A stretch of DNA of 39,997 nucleotides from Gemmatimonas sp. (GTDB lineage Bacteria > Gemmatimonadota > Gemmatimonadetes > Gemmatimonadales > Gemmatimonadaceae): contig JAJKIR010000022.1 in assembly GCA_021154325.1 (NCBI GenBank), positions 1-39,997 of the forward strand. Direction: 5' to 3'. Shown here piece after piece: positions 5,971 through 14,784 of this stretch (positions are counted from its first letter, which is position 1; each line of letters starts with the position of its first letter). The notes below the pieces were generated by a model. The model made no database searches. It saw nothing but the letters and a program-made list of their open reading frames with translations, and was not told where the DNA came from. Made by a program: the position numbers and the translations under genes.

Positions 5971-7332
5971 TCACTTCGCGAGTGCCACGAGCGCACTCCG
6001 AAGACGTGGTCCGAGCTCCTCGATCTGGCCTAACGAGACGGCGCCGACGCTCAGGCGGAACCAACCCGATTCTTCGCTGGAGCCGAACGCCTGGAACTGC
6101 ACGGCTGCCAATCCGGCGGCGCGGAGCAGATACCGGCGAATTGTTTCGTTGGTGTCGAGTCGCTCCCCGCTCGGCGTGCGGTAGCCTACGATGTCGAAGT
6201 GCGCGCTGAGGTAGATCGCGCCTTGCGGCGTGGTCGCCTCGACGGGAAGCCCCTCGGCACGCAGCGTCTCGAAGATCCGCGCGAGCGCATCGAGGCGGCG
6301 CTGGACCTCCGGGCGCATCTTCGCGTGGTACGCCTCCATGCCGGCATCGTCGCCCAGCAGGTGCGCGGTTGCCACCTGCTCGGCGCGTGGTGCCCATGCA
6401 CCAACGTGGCCCAGGATGTCCGACATGCGCTTGATGACATCCGCCGGGCCTACGGCCCAACCCACACGGAGCCCCGTTGCGGCAAAGGACTTCGAGATCG
6501 CGTCGATGTGGATCGTGTACGGCTCCATCTCGGGACGGAGTGCCACCGGATTCACATGCGACGTGTTGCCGAAGGTGAGCATCCAATAAACCTGATCGTA
6601 CAGCAGAAAGAGCGGGCGCTCGACGCCGGTGCGCGCCCGGCGCCGGTTCTCCTCGAGCACGAGATCGCAGATCCCGCCAAGTGTCTCGGCATCGAAGAGC
6701 GTTCCCGTCGGATTGAGCGGCGAATTGAGAACGAGCAGTCGCGCGCGGCGCACCGAACCGGCGAGCATCTCCGCCGTCGGCTGGAAATTCGTCTCGGCGC
6801 CGCAGATCACCGTCACCTGCTCGGCGCCGAGGAGCTGCGAGTAGTAGTTGTTGTTCCAGGAGGGCACCGGGTAAACGACGCGATCACCGGGATCGACGAG
6901 CACCCGGTACGCGCCATAGATCGCCGGACGTGCCCCGCTCGTCACAAGCACGGAGGGCAGCTGATAAGTGATCTTTAAATGTCGCGCGTAGTACTCGCTG
7001 ATCGCGCGGCGGAGCGGCTCGATACCATCCGACGGCGGATAATTCGTCTCACCGGCCTGCAGGGCCGCGGTGACGCCATCGAGCAGCGAGCGCGGAATCG
7101 CGAACTCCTTCGGGTTGAAGTCGCCGACCGTCAGATTGCACAGCGGCTTGCCCGATGCCGCCATCGCGCGAACCTCCGCGCCGATGGCGAGAATGAGAGA
7201 GCCAGCGAGCTCGCTCGCGATCGTGGAGACTCGCGACGCCGGTGGCTCCGAGACGTCGACCGGCGGGCGCGCGCTTCCCATGCTGGTGCCCGATGCCATT
7301 CGCGGAGTGACTTCGATGCCGGCTTCGCTCAC
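5971..7332 (-). CDS. Class I/II PLP-dependent aminotransferase
   Basis: 453 residues from GTG 7332, which has a GAGG ribosome site (GCGAGGTCGAC); ATG codons 11 and 17 residues in are alternatives. The fold-type I aminotransferase signature is clear: YPPSDGIEPLRRAI, NSPLNPTG (203-210), YDQVYW (D246 and Y249 for the cofactor ring), the PLP-binding K281 in DAISKSFAATG, R289 in LRVGW, and a C-terminal WFRLSVG with the carboxylate-binding Arg. The protein is ~50 residues longer than typical aspartate aminotransferases because of a polar N-terminal extension. The substrate cannot be told from sequence. The gene lies 30 bp downstream of the YcsG-like transporter and is probably cotranscribed with it. 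Confidence 0.88.
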   Translation of the reverse strand: MSEAGIEVTPRMASGTSMGSARPPVDVSEPPASRVSTIASELAGSLILAIGAEVRAMAASGKPLCNLTVGDFNPKEFAIPRSLLDGVTAALQAGETNYPPSDGIEPLRRAISEYYARHLKITYQLPSVLVTSGARPAIYGAYRVLVDPGDRVVYPVPSWNNNYYSQLLGAEQVTVICGAETNFQPTAEMLAGSVRRARLLVLNSPLNPTGTLFDAETLGGICDLVLEENRRRARTGVERPLFLLYDQVYWMLTFGNTSHVNPVALRPEMEPYTIHIDAISKSFAATGLRVGWAVGPADVIKRMSDILGHVGAWAPRAEQVATAHLLGDDAGMEAYHAKMRPEVQRRLDALARIFETLRAEGLPVEATTPQGAIYLSAHFDIVGYRTPSGERLDTNETIRRYLLRAAGLAAVQFQAFGSSEESGWFRLSVGAVSLGQIEELGPRLRSALVALAK

Positions 7333-7362
7333 GTCGACCTCGCAGGTGAGAAGGTTGGCGTT

Positions 7363-8592
7363 CTATCTGAACAGTAGCGGAATCTGCGTCGCCAGCGACC
7401 AGACACCCATCGCCGCCATGCTCGCCGCGACGACGCCGCCGGCGATGCTGAGCCAGAGCGGGTGGCGATACGTGCCGACGATGCGCCGCGTCCTCGCGGC
7501 GACGAGCATCACGCCAAGCGAGATGGGAAGGATGAGGCCATTCAGCGCGCCGACAAGGACCAGTGTCCGCACCGGTTGCCCGATGATCGTGAAGAGCGCC
7601 GTCGAGAGCGCGATGAAACCGACAATCGTCCATGTCCAGTGCCGATCGACGAAGGCGCTGAAGGAGCGGAGAAAGCTCACCGACGTGTACGCGGAGCCGA
7701 CGACCGACGTGATCGCCGCCGACCACATTACCACCCCGAACACCCGGTAGCCGATCTCGCCCGTGGCAAGGCGAAAGACCGACGCCGGGGGATTTGCCGG
7801 GTCGAGCGTGAGTCCCTGGGAAACGACGCCGAGCGCCGCGAGAAAGAGCAGGACGCGCATCAGCGACGCGATGAGAATTCCACTTGTGGCCGACTGTGAG
7901 ACGCGGCGGAGGGACCCGCGCCCCGTGACGCCGGCGTCGAGCAGACGATGCGCGCCAGCGAAGGTGATGTAGCCGCCGACGGTCCCGCCAACGATGGTGA
8001 TAATGGCGAGGACGTTCACTTGCGTCGGGGCGACCGCGCGGAGAACGGCTTCGCCGAGCGGCGGCCTGGACGCGATGGTGACGTAGAGCGTCAGCGCGAC
8101 CATGAGAAAGCCGAGGAGCTGGGCAAAGCGGTCCATGGCGCGCCCCGCCTCGCGCGAGATGAACAGCGCCACGCCGATCACCGCGCTGAGGAGGGCTCCC
8201 TGCAGCACGGTCGTGCCGAGCATGGCGCTCATCCCGAGACCGGCGCCGGCGATGTTGCCGATGTTGAAGGCGAGCCCGCCTAACGAGACGAGCAGGGCGA
8301 GAAAGCCGCCCAGGCCTGGCAGGAGGGCGTTTGCCACGTCCTGCGCCCGGCGTTCGGCGACCGCGATGACCCGCCAGATGTTGAGTTGCGCGGCGAGGTC
8401 GAAGAGGACCGAGATCAGGATCGCGAAGCCGAAGCTGGCGCGCAGCTGGCCCGTGAAGACCGCCGTCTGGGTGAGGAATCCGGGCCCGATGGCGCTCGTC
8501 GCCATGAGGAAGGCAGCGCCAACGAGGATACTCCGCAAATTCGACCGCGACTCCGGAACCTCCGACTCAACTGCGGGTGCGGCTTCGGCCAT
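7363..8592 (-). CDS. NRAMP-superfamily membrane protein, YcsG-like
   Basis: 409 residues from ATG 8592; TTG 8661 would add an Arg-rich unconvincing N-terminus, and neither start has a clear ribosome site. About eleven membrane helices are visible. The first reads SAIGPGFLTQTAVFTGQ, and a conserved loop reads AQDVANALLPGLGGFLALLVSLGGLAFNIGN, close to what I recall of Bacillus YcsG. In metal-transporting NRAMPs helix 1 has DPGN and helix 6 has MPH; here these are GPGF and GGYITFAGAH, so classical Mn/Fe transport is doubtful. B. subtilis ycsG sits with 5-oxoproline-related genes. Pairing with an aminotransferase hints at an amino-acid-related substrate (inference). Confidence 0.8.
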   Translation of the reverse strand: MAEAAPAVESEVPESRSNLRSILVGAAFLMATSAIGPGFLTQTAVFTGQLRASFGFAILISVLFDLAAQLNIWRVIAVAERRAQDVANALLPGLGGFLALLVSLGGLAFNIGNIAGAGLGMSAMLGTTVLQGALLSAVIGVALFISREAGRAMDRFAQLLGFLMVALTLYVTIASRPPLGEAVLRAVAPTQVNVLAIITIVGGTVGGYITFAGAHRLLDAGVTGRGSLRRVSQSATSGILIASLMRVLLFLAALGVVSQGLTLDPANPPASVFRLATGEIGYRVFGVVMWSAAITSVVGSAYTSVSFLRSFSAFVDRHWTWTIVGFIALSTALFTIIGQPVRTLVLVGALNGLILPISLGVMLVAARTRRIVGTYRHPLWLSIAGGVVAASMAAMGVWSLATQIPLLFR

Positions 8593-8682
8593 TGCGGGCG
8601 GGCGAGAGAAATCTCGAGAACGCGACCGCGCGATAATGTCGCGCGGGTCCGCTCGCGGCAAGCAGCCGCCCGTCGACGACTC

Positions 8683-8958
8683 CTACGGTGGTGTCGGCGT
8701 GTCCGCGGAGACGGCCGATCGATCCACTCGCCGCCGTTGATTCTCGGCGTCGGCGAGTGGCGAAATGCGAAGGAACTCGCCCAGCGACGCTCCCGTGGTG
8801 CCGGCCAGCCGCTCGTATTCCTCGAGGGGAAGCAGGACGACGTCGCCGGTGTCGTGGTGAATCAACTGTGGACCATCGACGAGGGCGCGTCGAATGACGT
8901 CGCCGAGGGAGCGCTGCGCGAGATGAAACGACCAGCGGAATGAGCCGGGCGCGGCCAT
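8683..8958 (-). CDS. Phd/YefM-type antitoxin, apparently without a toxin
   Basis: 91 residues from ATG 8958, with AAGGA seven bases upstream. The sequence SLGDVIRRALVDGPQLI, then DTGDVVLLPLEEYERLAG, is the Phd/YefM DNA-binding fold, followed by the toxin-neutralising tail pattern SLGEFLRISPLADAE and DRS seen in VapC/FitB-paired Phd antitoxins. Such antitoxins normally precede their toxin, but the next gene downstream is the YcsG-like transporter and no PIN or RelE-like ORF is visible on either strand. It may be an orphan or may have been recruited as an operon regulator. Confidence 0.8.
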   Translation of the reverse strand: MAAPGSFRWSFHLAQRSLGDVIRRALVDGPQLIHHDTGDVVLLPLEEYERLAGTTGASLGEFLRISPLADAENQRRRVDRSAVSADTPTPP

Positions 8959-9061
8959 AGCTGTCCTTTCGAGAATTCGGGAGCAGAAGAGGACGCGAGG
9001 TGCGTGCCGCGGGATCTGCCGTCCCGGAGGCTGCGAAAAAACCCGCTGTCGTGTCGCGCGC

Positions 9062-9439
9062 CTAACGATGCTCGAGGCGTTTGCCGAGGATGGAGGCGAA
9101 CGGCGGTGCGGACACGGCGCGGGGCCGATTCCACTCCGCGACGGCGAGGTCGGCGAACTCCCGCACGCAGCCCGACGAGAGCAGATCGGCCGGCGTGAGG
9201 CCGTCGACCGCGCTGGACGGCGCCAGGAGCCAGCGACGCACGTCCGCGTCGCGCGGAAAGATGTCGCGCAGCACGGTGACGGCGAAGCGCAGCTCCCGGA
9301 GTGCAGCTGAGTCTTCCAGGGCCACGGGCTGTCGCGACGCGTCCATGATCACATGCAACACTTCGGCGACGTCGCTCAAGACCAACGGGCGACCCTCGCG
9401 ATCACCCAACCATTGTTCCAGCTCCTGCCGATTCATCAT
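9062..9439 (-). CDS. MbcA/ParS/Xre-like (DUF2384-like) protein
   Basis: 125 residues from ATG 9439 (ATG 9436 adjoining). The C-terminal half reads IFPRDADVRRWLLAPSSAVDGLTPADLLSSG, resembling the toxin-binding domain of MbcA/ParS antitoxins (WL..P...L.G.TP.DLL..G). The N-terminal half (MNRQELEQWLGDREGRPL...VAEVLHVIMDAS) is helical but lacks an obvious HTH. It precedes the Phd-like gene by ~100 bp on the same strand. No RES-domain toxin is present. Its TAG stop lies within a CGTTAGGC motif. The family call is moderate; a plain hypothetical is the alternative. Confidence 0.5.
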   Translation of the reverse strand: MMNRQELEQWLGDREGRPLVLSDVAEVLHVIMDASRQPVALEDSAALRELRFAVTVLRDIFPRDADVRRWLLAPSSAVDGLTPADLLSSGCVREFADLAVAEWNRPRAVSAPPFASILGKRLEHR

Positions 9440-9781
9440 GTCGCCCCGGCACTACAGCGCGGTGGTCTCACGCGACGACCTGCGTCCCGTCGCGACCTCG
9501 GCGTCGCGAGCAATTCGGCATCTATTCGGGATGGGCAAATTAGGGTGAACAAATGAAGTCACAAGTAGCTCTTTTCCTGACCCGACCCTCACCACGTCAG
9601 CGCTTCGCTCCGAACTCCCTGATAACTATGGACTGATAACTGATGGCCGCTCCTATCCCCTTCCCGCTCAACGCTTCAGCCTCCATGATGCGTAGCTAGT
9701 GCGCTGAATCCAGCCGTCGCGACCTCGAACTCTCGGAGCTCGGCGCGCGGCCATCTCACGATCAACTACGCGGAGCGCTCG
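9440..9781. other. Divergent intergenic region, 342 bp
   Basis: No credible ORF. It separates the ParS-like gene (minus) from the M28 peptidase gene (plus) and must hold promoters for both, but I could not pick convincing -35/-10 pairs. It contains a single arm of repeat B (9601-9646). The peptidase start is preceded by CGGAG at 9770-9774. Confidence 0.6.
9601..9646. repeat. Repeat B, single arm (copy 1)
   Basis: It contains CGCTTCGCTCCGAACT followed by CCCTGATAACTATGGACT and a GATAACTGATGG end. The same sequence occurs inverted at 13271-13319 and 31408-31460 and in this orientation at 31552-31602. Here it stands alone with no partner arm. Confidence 0.85.
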
Positions 9782-11473
9782 ATGCGTGGAATTTCTCTGA
9801 TCGGCGGCAGCCTGCTGTTCATCACCGTCGCGGCATGCGGAGGAAGTGGAACGTCGGCCGGCACTCCCGCGGTGGGACCTTCACCCGCGGCGGCTCCGAC
9901 CGCGCGGGCTGGTGGCCGGGGCGGCCGCGGCGGCGGGCGCGGCTCGGCCGTCGATAGCACGCGATACGTCCGCACGACGCCCCCATCGGATCCGGTGATC
10001 CAGGCGATGTATGAAGAGGGGATGCACCACTCGCAGACCGCCGCGCTCTCGCAGGTTCTGTTCGATTCGATCGGCCCGCGTCTCACGAATTCAGATCGGT
10101 ACAACGCGGGTCAGGACTGGCTGGTGAAGACGTATGCGTCGTGGGGAATCACGGCGCGAAAGCAACCGTGGGGGACGTGGAGCTCGTGGCGCCGCGGACC
10201 GACGCACCTCGATCTAATCGCGCCGCGTGTGCGGTCCCTCGAGGCGACGATGCTCGCGTGGAGTCCCGGCACCGAAGGCCGCGACGTCGAGGGCGAAGTG
10301 GTGCTCCTGCCTGACGCACGGACGCCCGAGGATTTCAGCGGTGCCGCGGGTGCGCTTCGCGGGAAATTCGTCCTGACGAGTCCCCCGAATCCGTCGTGTC
10401 GGATGCCGGCACAGTGGAAGGAGTTCGGGCAGCCGGGAGCCTGGGAGCGGGACAGCACGCTCCGCGCGGAATTGGCCAGGGCGTGGCAGACGCGCATCGA
10501 GGCGTCCGGCGGTCGAGCGAACCAATACACTTGGCCGAAGCAGGTCGGCGTCGCGGGTGTCATCACCACGAACTGGTCGCAGTATCCGGGAATCGACAAG
10601 GTCTTCGGCTCGGCCAAGCAGCAGGTGCCGACGCTCGACGTGACCTGCGAAGATTACAACTTGCTCTACCGTCTCGCGGAACAGCGGCAAGGTCCGCGCC
10701 TGCGGCTCAACGCGAGCGCGGAGTTCCTCGGCGAGCTGCCGGTGAACAACGTCATCGCGGAGATTCGCGGCTCGGAGAAGCCTAACGAGTACATCGTGCT
10801 GTCGGCGCACTACGATTCATGGGACGGCGGTTCGGGCGCGACCGACAACGGCACCGGCACGATCACGATGCTCGAGGGGCTGCGGATCCTGAAGAAGCTC
10901 TATCCCAATCCCAAGCGGACGATCATCGTCGGTCACTGGGGCGGCGAGGAGCAGGGGCTGAATGGGTCGCGTGCCTACGTCGAAGACCATCCTGACGTGG
11001 TGAAGGGCGTGTACGCGGGATGGAATCAGGACAACGGCACGGGCCGAGTCATCAACGTCGGTCCCGGGCCGTTCACGGCCGCCACGGATCGCCTCGTGAG
11101 CTGGCTGCACGAGGTGCCATCGGACATCTCGGGGTGGATCAGGATGTCGGGGATCTCGCAGCCGGCCGGTGGCGGGACGGACAACGCGTCGTTCCAGTGT
11201 GCGCAGTCGCCAGTGTACGGGCTCGGCGCGTTAGGCTGGGACTACTCGTGGACGACCTGGCACACGAATCGGGATACGTACGACAAGGTCGTCTTCGAGG
11301 ATCTCGAGAACAACGCGACGCTGGTGGCGATGCTCACGTATCTGGCGGACAAGGACCCGACGCCGTTGTCGCACGCGGCTGCGGACAGCGCGACCAATTT
11401 CCAGGGGCAGCGCGTCCCGGTGACGTTCAACTGTCCGAAGGCCACGCGCAGCACGGCGGCATCGACGCGGTGA
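9782..11473 (+). CDS. M28-family metallopeptidase, lipoprotein
   Basis: 563 residues from ATG 9782 (CGGAG ribosome site). A lipobox TVAAC puts the lipidated Cys at 19, so the enzyme should be anchored to a membrane and act outside the cytoplasm. A Gly/Arg-rich linker (residues 41-54) follows. A PA-like insert is probable at ~170-290. The M28 zinc aminopeptidase core shows H343 and D355 (SAHYDSWDGG...ATDNGTG), the catalytic pair E389-E390 (GGEEQG), D417 (WNQDNGTG) and H494 (TWHTNRDTYD), so all five expected residues are present. Family members are amino- and carboxypeptidases. A secreted M20 peptidase gene follows in the same direction. Confidence 0.92.
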   Translation: MRGISLIGGSLLFITVAACGGSGTSAGTPAVGPSPAAAPTARAGGRGGRGGGRGSAVDSTRYVRTTPPSDPVIQAMYEEGMHHSQTAALSQVLFDSIGPRLTNSDRYNAGQDWLVKTYASWGITARKQPWGTWSSWRRGPTHLDLIAPRVRSLEATMLAWSPGTEGRDVEGEVVLLPDARTPEDFSGAAGALRGKFVLTSPPNPSCRMPAQWKEFGQPGAWERDSTLRAELARAWQTRIEASGGRANQYTWPKQVGVAGVITTNWSQYPGIDKVFGSAKQQVPTLDVTCEDYNLLYRLAEQRQGPRLRLNASAEFLGELPVNNVIAEIRGSEKPNEYIVLSAHYDSWDGGSGATDNGTGTITMLEGLRILKKLYPNPKRTIIVGHWGGEEQGLNGSRAYVEDHPDVVKGVYAGWNQDNGTGRVINVGPGPFTAATDRLVSWLHEVPSDISGWIRMSGISQPAGGGTDNASFQCAQSPVYGLGALGWDYSWTTWHTNRDTYDKVVFEDLENNATLVAMLTYLADKDPTPLSHAAADSATNFQGQRVPVTFNCPKATRSTAASTR

Positions 11474-11498
11474 GCGTTGGCGGCAGCGCCGCCAACGC
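11474..11498 (+). terminator. Hairpin after the M28 peptidase gene
   Basis: It starts one base after the TGA. GCGTTGGCGG pairs perfectly with CCGCCAACGC across a 5-base loop. There is no U-tract, so it would have to work as a non-canonical terminator, a pause site or an mRNA 3'-end stabiliser between the two peptidase genes. Confidence 0.5.
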
Positions 11499-11629
11499 CC
11501 ACCGCGCCGATGCCTGCGCTGCTCGCTTGCGCTCGCGCGAGGCTTATTTGATGTCGCTCGCGCGGTGCGCTCGCTCCTGCTTCTCTCGCCCGATCGCGGC
11601 TCATCTCAAACTGTGAGTAAACACTGATT

Positions 11630-13291
11630 ATGGTTCGGCGACTGGCACTGATCCCTGCTCTTCTGATCCTCGGCTTGCGCACCGTGGCCGCGCAGCAGAC
11701 CGCGACCGAGACCAGCCCGGCGGCGAAACCGACCGACCCGCGAATCGAGCGGCTGAAGGCGGAGGCCCTCACGAAAGTCGAGGCGCGCGCGAAGCAGATC
11801 CAGGAGATGGTCGACATGGTCTTCTCCTTCGGCGAGCTCGGCATGCAGGAGTTCGAGACGTCGAAGTACCTCACGGGAATTCTCGAGCAGAACGGCTTCG
11901 CCGTGGAGCGGGGCGTTGCCGGTATTCCGACGGCGTGGGTCGCGAAATGGGGCTCGGGGAAACCGGTCATCGCGTTAGGCTCGGACATCGACTGCATCCC
12001 ACAGGCGAGCAACAAGCCAGCGGTTGCATGGCACGAAGCAATCGTCGAGGGCGCGCCTGGGCATGGCGAGGGGCACAACTCCGGGCAGCCGCTGAACATC
12101 GCCGCGGCGCTCGTCGTGAAGGAGATCATGCAGCGCGAGAAGATGCCGGGGACGCTCGTGCTCTGGCCCGGCGTCGCCGAGGAGCAGTTGGCCGGCAAGG
12201 CATTCCTCGTGCGCGCCGGCGTCTTCAAGGACGTGGACGCAGTGCTCTTCACCCACGTCGGCGACGACCTCGGCGTCTCGTGGGGCGCTGGTGGTCAGAG
12301 CGCATTGATCTCGGCCGAGTTCCGCTTCGAGGGCGTATCGGCACACGCGGCAGGCGCGCCATGGCGCGGCCACAGCGCGCTCGATGCGGTCATGCTCATG
12401 GCGCAGGGATGGGAGTTCCGCCGCGAGCACATCCGGCCGCAAGCGCGATCGCACTACGTCATCAAGGACGGCGGCGATCAGCCGAACGTCGTGCCGAGCC
12501 GCGCGTCGATCTGGTTCTACTTCCGCGAGCAGGACTACGACCGCACGATGGAGCTCTTCGAGACGGCGAAGCGGATCGCGCAGGGCGCGGCCCTCATGAC
12601 GGACACCAAGCTTGCCGACGTCCACATCCTGGGCTCGGCGTGGGACGGCCACTTCAACAAGCCGATCGCGGAGGCGACGTACGAGAACATCAAACGCGTC
12701 GGCCTGCCGCAGTGGACCGAGAACGATCAGGCGTTCGCCCGCGCGGTGCAGACCGAGGTGAGCGCGCCGACCATCGGACTGCGCAGTGAGGTCGCGCCAT
12801 TGCGTGGCCGCGAGACGCTCGAGAACTGGATGGGCGGCGGCTCGGACGACATCGGCGACGTTTCGTGGAACGTGCCGACGGTGACGCTCCGGTATCCGGC
12901 GAACGTTCCCGGTCTTCCGGGCCACATGTGGGCGAACGCCATCGCGATGGCAACGCCAGTGGCGCACAAGGGGACGTTAGCGGGTGCTAAAGTGCAGGCG
13001 CTCACGCTCATCGACCTGCTCACCCAGCCGCAGACGATCGCCGCGGGATGGAGCTACTTCCGCGAGGTGCAGACGAAGGACAGGAAGTACAAGTCGTTCC
13101 TCTCCGCCACCGATCAGCCGCCGACTTCGCTCAACGCGGACATCATGGCGAAGTACCGCCCGCTGATGCGGCAGTATTACTACAATCCGTCGAAGTACTC
13201 GACATACCTGGACCAGCTCGGGATCAAGTATCCGACGATCAAGCCAAAAGCGGCGACTAACTTAGGGCAGCTATCAGTCCATAGTCCATAG
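11630..13291 (+). CDS. Secreted M20-family peptidase/amidohydrolase, AbgB-like
   Basis: 553 residues from ATG 11630, with a signal peptide (MVRRLALIPALLILG, cleaved near VAAQ). M20 features: GSDID with D119, GHGEGHNSG at 144-152 in place of the usual GHxCGHD, the catalytic pair GVAEEQ (E184, E185), FTHVGDD with H209, a dimerisation insert (EFRFEGVSAHAAGAPWRG), and a late GHMW. This resembles the p-aminobenzoyl-glutamate hydrolase B group more than classical carboxypeptidases. M20 proteins of this group cleave acyl-amino-acid or dipeptide amide bonds. The final codons (SVHSP and TAG) come from repeat B, so the C-terminus was probably changed by that element. It lies downstream of the M28 gene and possibly shares peptide catabolism with it. 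Confidence 0.88.
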   Translation: MVRRLALIPALLILGLRTVAAQQTATETSPAAKPTDPRIERLKAEALTKVEARAKQIQEMVDMVFSFGELGMQEFETSKYLTGILEQNGFAVERGVAGIPTAWVAKWGSGKPVIALGSDIDCIPQASNKPAVAWHEAIVEGAPGHGEGHNSGQPLNIAAALVVKEIMQREKMPGTLVLWPGVAEEQLAGKAFLVRAGVFKDVDAVLFTHVGDDLGVSWGAGGQSALISAEFRFEGVSAHAAGAPWRGHSALDAVMLMAQGWEFRREHIRPQARSHYVIKDGGDQPNVVPSRASIWFYFREQDYDRTMELFETAKRIAQGAALMTDTKLADVHILGSAWDGHFNKPIAEATYENIKRVGLPQWTENDQAFARAVQTEVSAPTIGLRSEVAPLRGRETLENWMGGGSDDIGDVSWNVPTVTLRYPANVPGLPGHMWANAIAMATPVAHKGTLAGAKVQALTLIDLLTQPQTIAAGWSYFREVQTKDRKYKSFLSATDQPPTSLNADIMAKYRPLMRQYYYNPSKYSTYLDQLGIKYPTIKPKAATNLGQLSVHSP

Positions 13292-13400
13292 TTATCAGGG
13301 AGTTCGGAACGAAGCGTTATTGAAGGTGCGACGAGGGATCGACCTCTCGCACTCGGGCGGCGCAAAAATCAGATCCCTCGCGTTCGCTCGGGATGACAGC
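13271..13400. repeat. Repeat B arm followed by a decayed repeat A
   Basis: 13271-13319 carries the B arm (inverse of CCCTGATAACTATGGACT, then GTTCGGAACGAAGCGTT). 13335-13400 is a degenerate A element whose right end reads GATCCCTCGC, then GGGATGACAG. This B-then-A order matches the left half of the nested element at 31408-31603. The block lies between convergent genes, and its left end supplies the stop codon of the M20 peptidase gene. Confidence 0.75.
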
Positions 13401-13445
13401 GCTGATGCGGCTCTCGGGCCCCGCTCACCCGCGTCCCGCGTCCCG

Positions 13446-14636
13446 CTAGATGTACCGCATCCACGCTGCGGGCCGGGTGGCTTTCCGGGCTGCGTACCAT
13501 CGACACGGGAAGTAGAGAAGGCTGACGCAGACTGCGAAGACGAGATACAGAAGCGCTAAACTCCACCTTTCGCCCGGCGGAATGGAGACGTAGGGCGCGT
13601 AGTCGAATCGGGCGGCGCCGGCCTTACCGTCTCGCAGGTACCACGCAACGAGCGACACGGCGTGGATGAGCGGGATGTGGAGCAGGTAATAGAACATCGG
13701 CACGCGGCCGAAGATCGTCACCGCGCTCGCCAGCCACCCGCGGGCGCGTTCGGCGAAGGGGATGAGCGCGATCGTCGGGCCGAGCGTCATCATCAGGTAG
13801 AGTTGCGAGGCCGGGTATTTCTGCTGGTTGAGGGCGCGCAGGAAGGCGGGCGGCGCGCCGTTAGGCGCGGGGTGGGTTGCCACGAAGACGCCCGCGATGA
13901 TGGCGAAGAGCGCCGTGGCAGCAAGTCCGATCCGGAGACAGAAACGATCCCGCTCGTCCCGCGGACGAGTCATGATCGCGCCGAAGCCGTAGCCGGCCGC
14001 CATGACGCCTATCCACGGCACGAGGACGTACAGGATCGACAGCGAGACGCCGCCGACCTTCACCTCACCGCCAAGATAGAGAAACTGCCAGAGCCAGTGC
14101 ATCGACGCCGGCGTGAATCCCGCGAGCGGCGTGAGCAAGTTCTGACCGAAGATGAGCGCGAGCCCGATGACGCCAACAGCAAGCGTCGGCAGCTGGACGA
14201 GCGCGGCGAGCAGCACCATGCACCACCCCAGCATCCAGATCACGCCCGCGAGTAGGCCGCTGAAGTCGAAGGTGAACGTCCACGCAACGTGGAGAACGGT
14301 GAGCTCGAGCGCGACGAGGATCAGACCACGCGTCACGAGAAAGCGCGCGAGCGCGCGCTTGTTGCCAAGCTTCTCGCCGAGGAGAAAGGCGCCGGTGCCC
14401 GCGAGGAAGACGAACGCGGGCGCGCAGAAGTGCGTCACCCAGCGCGTGAAGAAAATGCCCGGTGTGGGTCCGCCTGCCGGAACACCGGAGTAGACCCTCA
14501 CGTGATCGATCGCCATCAGAACCATCACGACACCACGCACCAGATCGAGCGACGTGATCCGCCGAGTCGCGGCTCGTGGGGTGGAGGTGACGTTGTCGTA
14601 GGTCTGGGCGCGAACGCCCACCGATGATGCCGTCAT
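13446..14636 (-). CDS. DUF1624 / HGSNAT-like multi-pass membrane protein
   Basis: 396 residues from ATG 14636; ATG 14702 would add a 22-residue polar leader, and neither start has a strong ribosome site. The beginning RRITSLDLVRGVVMVLMAIDHVR is the signature of heparan-alpha-glucosaminide N-acetyltransferase-like and DUF1624 proteins (R..SLD..RG....M..DH). About ten membrane helices follow. The human relative carries acetyl groups across the lysosomal membrane; bacterial members probably acylate extracytoplasmic sugars, but the acceptor here is unknown. The conserved Asp-His after the first helix is retained. One GCCTAACG motif is read Pro-Asn-Gly. Confidence 0.82.
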   Translation of the reverse strand: MTASSVGVRAQTYDNVTSTPRAATRRITSLDLVRGVVMVLMAIDHVRVYSGVPAGGPTPGIFFTRWVTHFCAPAFVFLAGTGAFLLGEKLGNKRALARFLVTRGLILVALELTVLHVAWTFTFDFSGLLAGVIWMLGWCMVLLAALVQLPTLAVGVIGLALIFGQNLLTPLAGFTPASMHWLWQFLYLGGEVKVGGVSLSILYVLVPWIGVMAAGYGFGAIMTRPRDERDRFCLRIGLAATALFAIIAGVFVATHPAPNGAPPAFLRALNQQKYPASQLYLMMTLGPTIALIPFAERARGWLASAVTIFGRVPMFYYLLHIPLIHAVSLVAWYLRDGKAGAARFDYAPYVSIPPGERWSLALLYLVFAVCVSLLYFPCRWYAARKATRPAAWMRYI

Positions 14637-14784
14637 ATTCGTCCCGCGTGGTTGAGGGTCAACGACACCGGCGCTGGCTTGCGATTGATCGCCAACCAGC
14701 ATGCATCAACTCTCAACGGCTGTCCAGCCGCGCCACGTCGCCGGGACGAAGCGTGCGGCGCCGGGACAAACGGGGCGAGACCGG

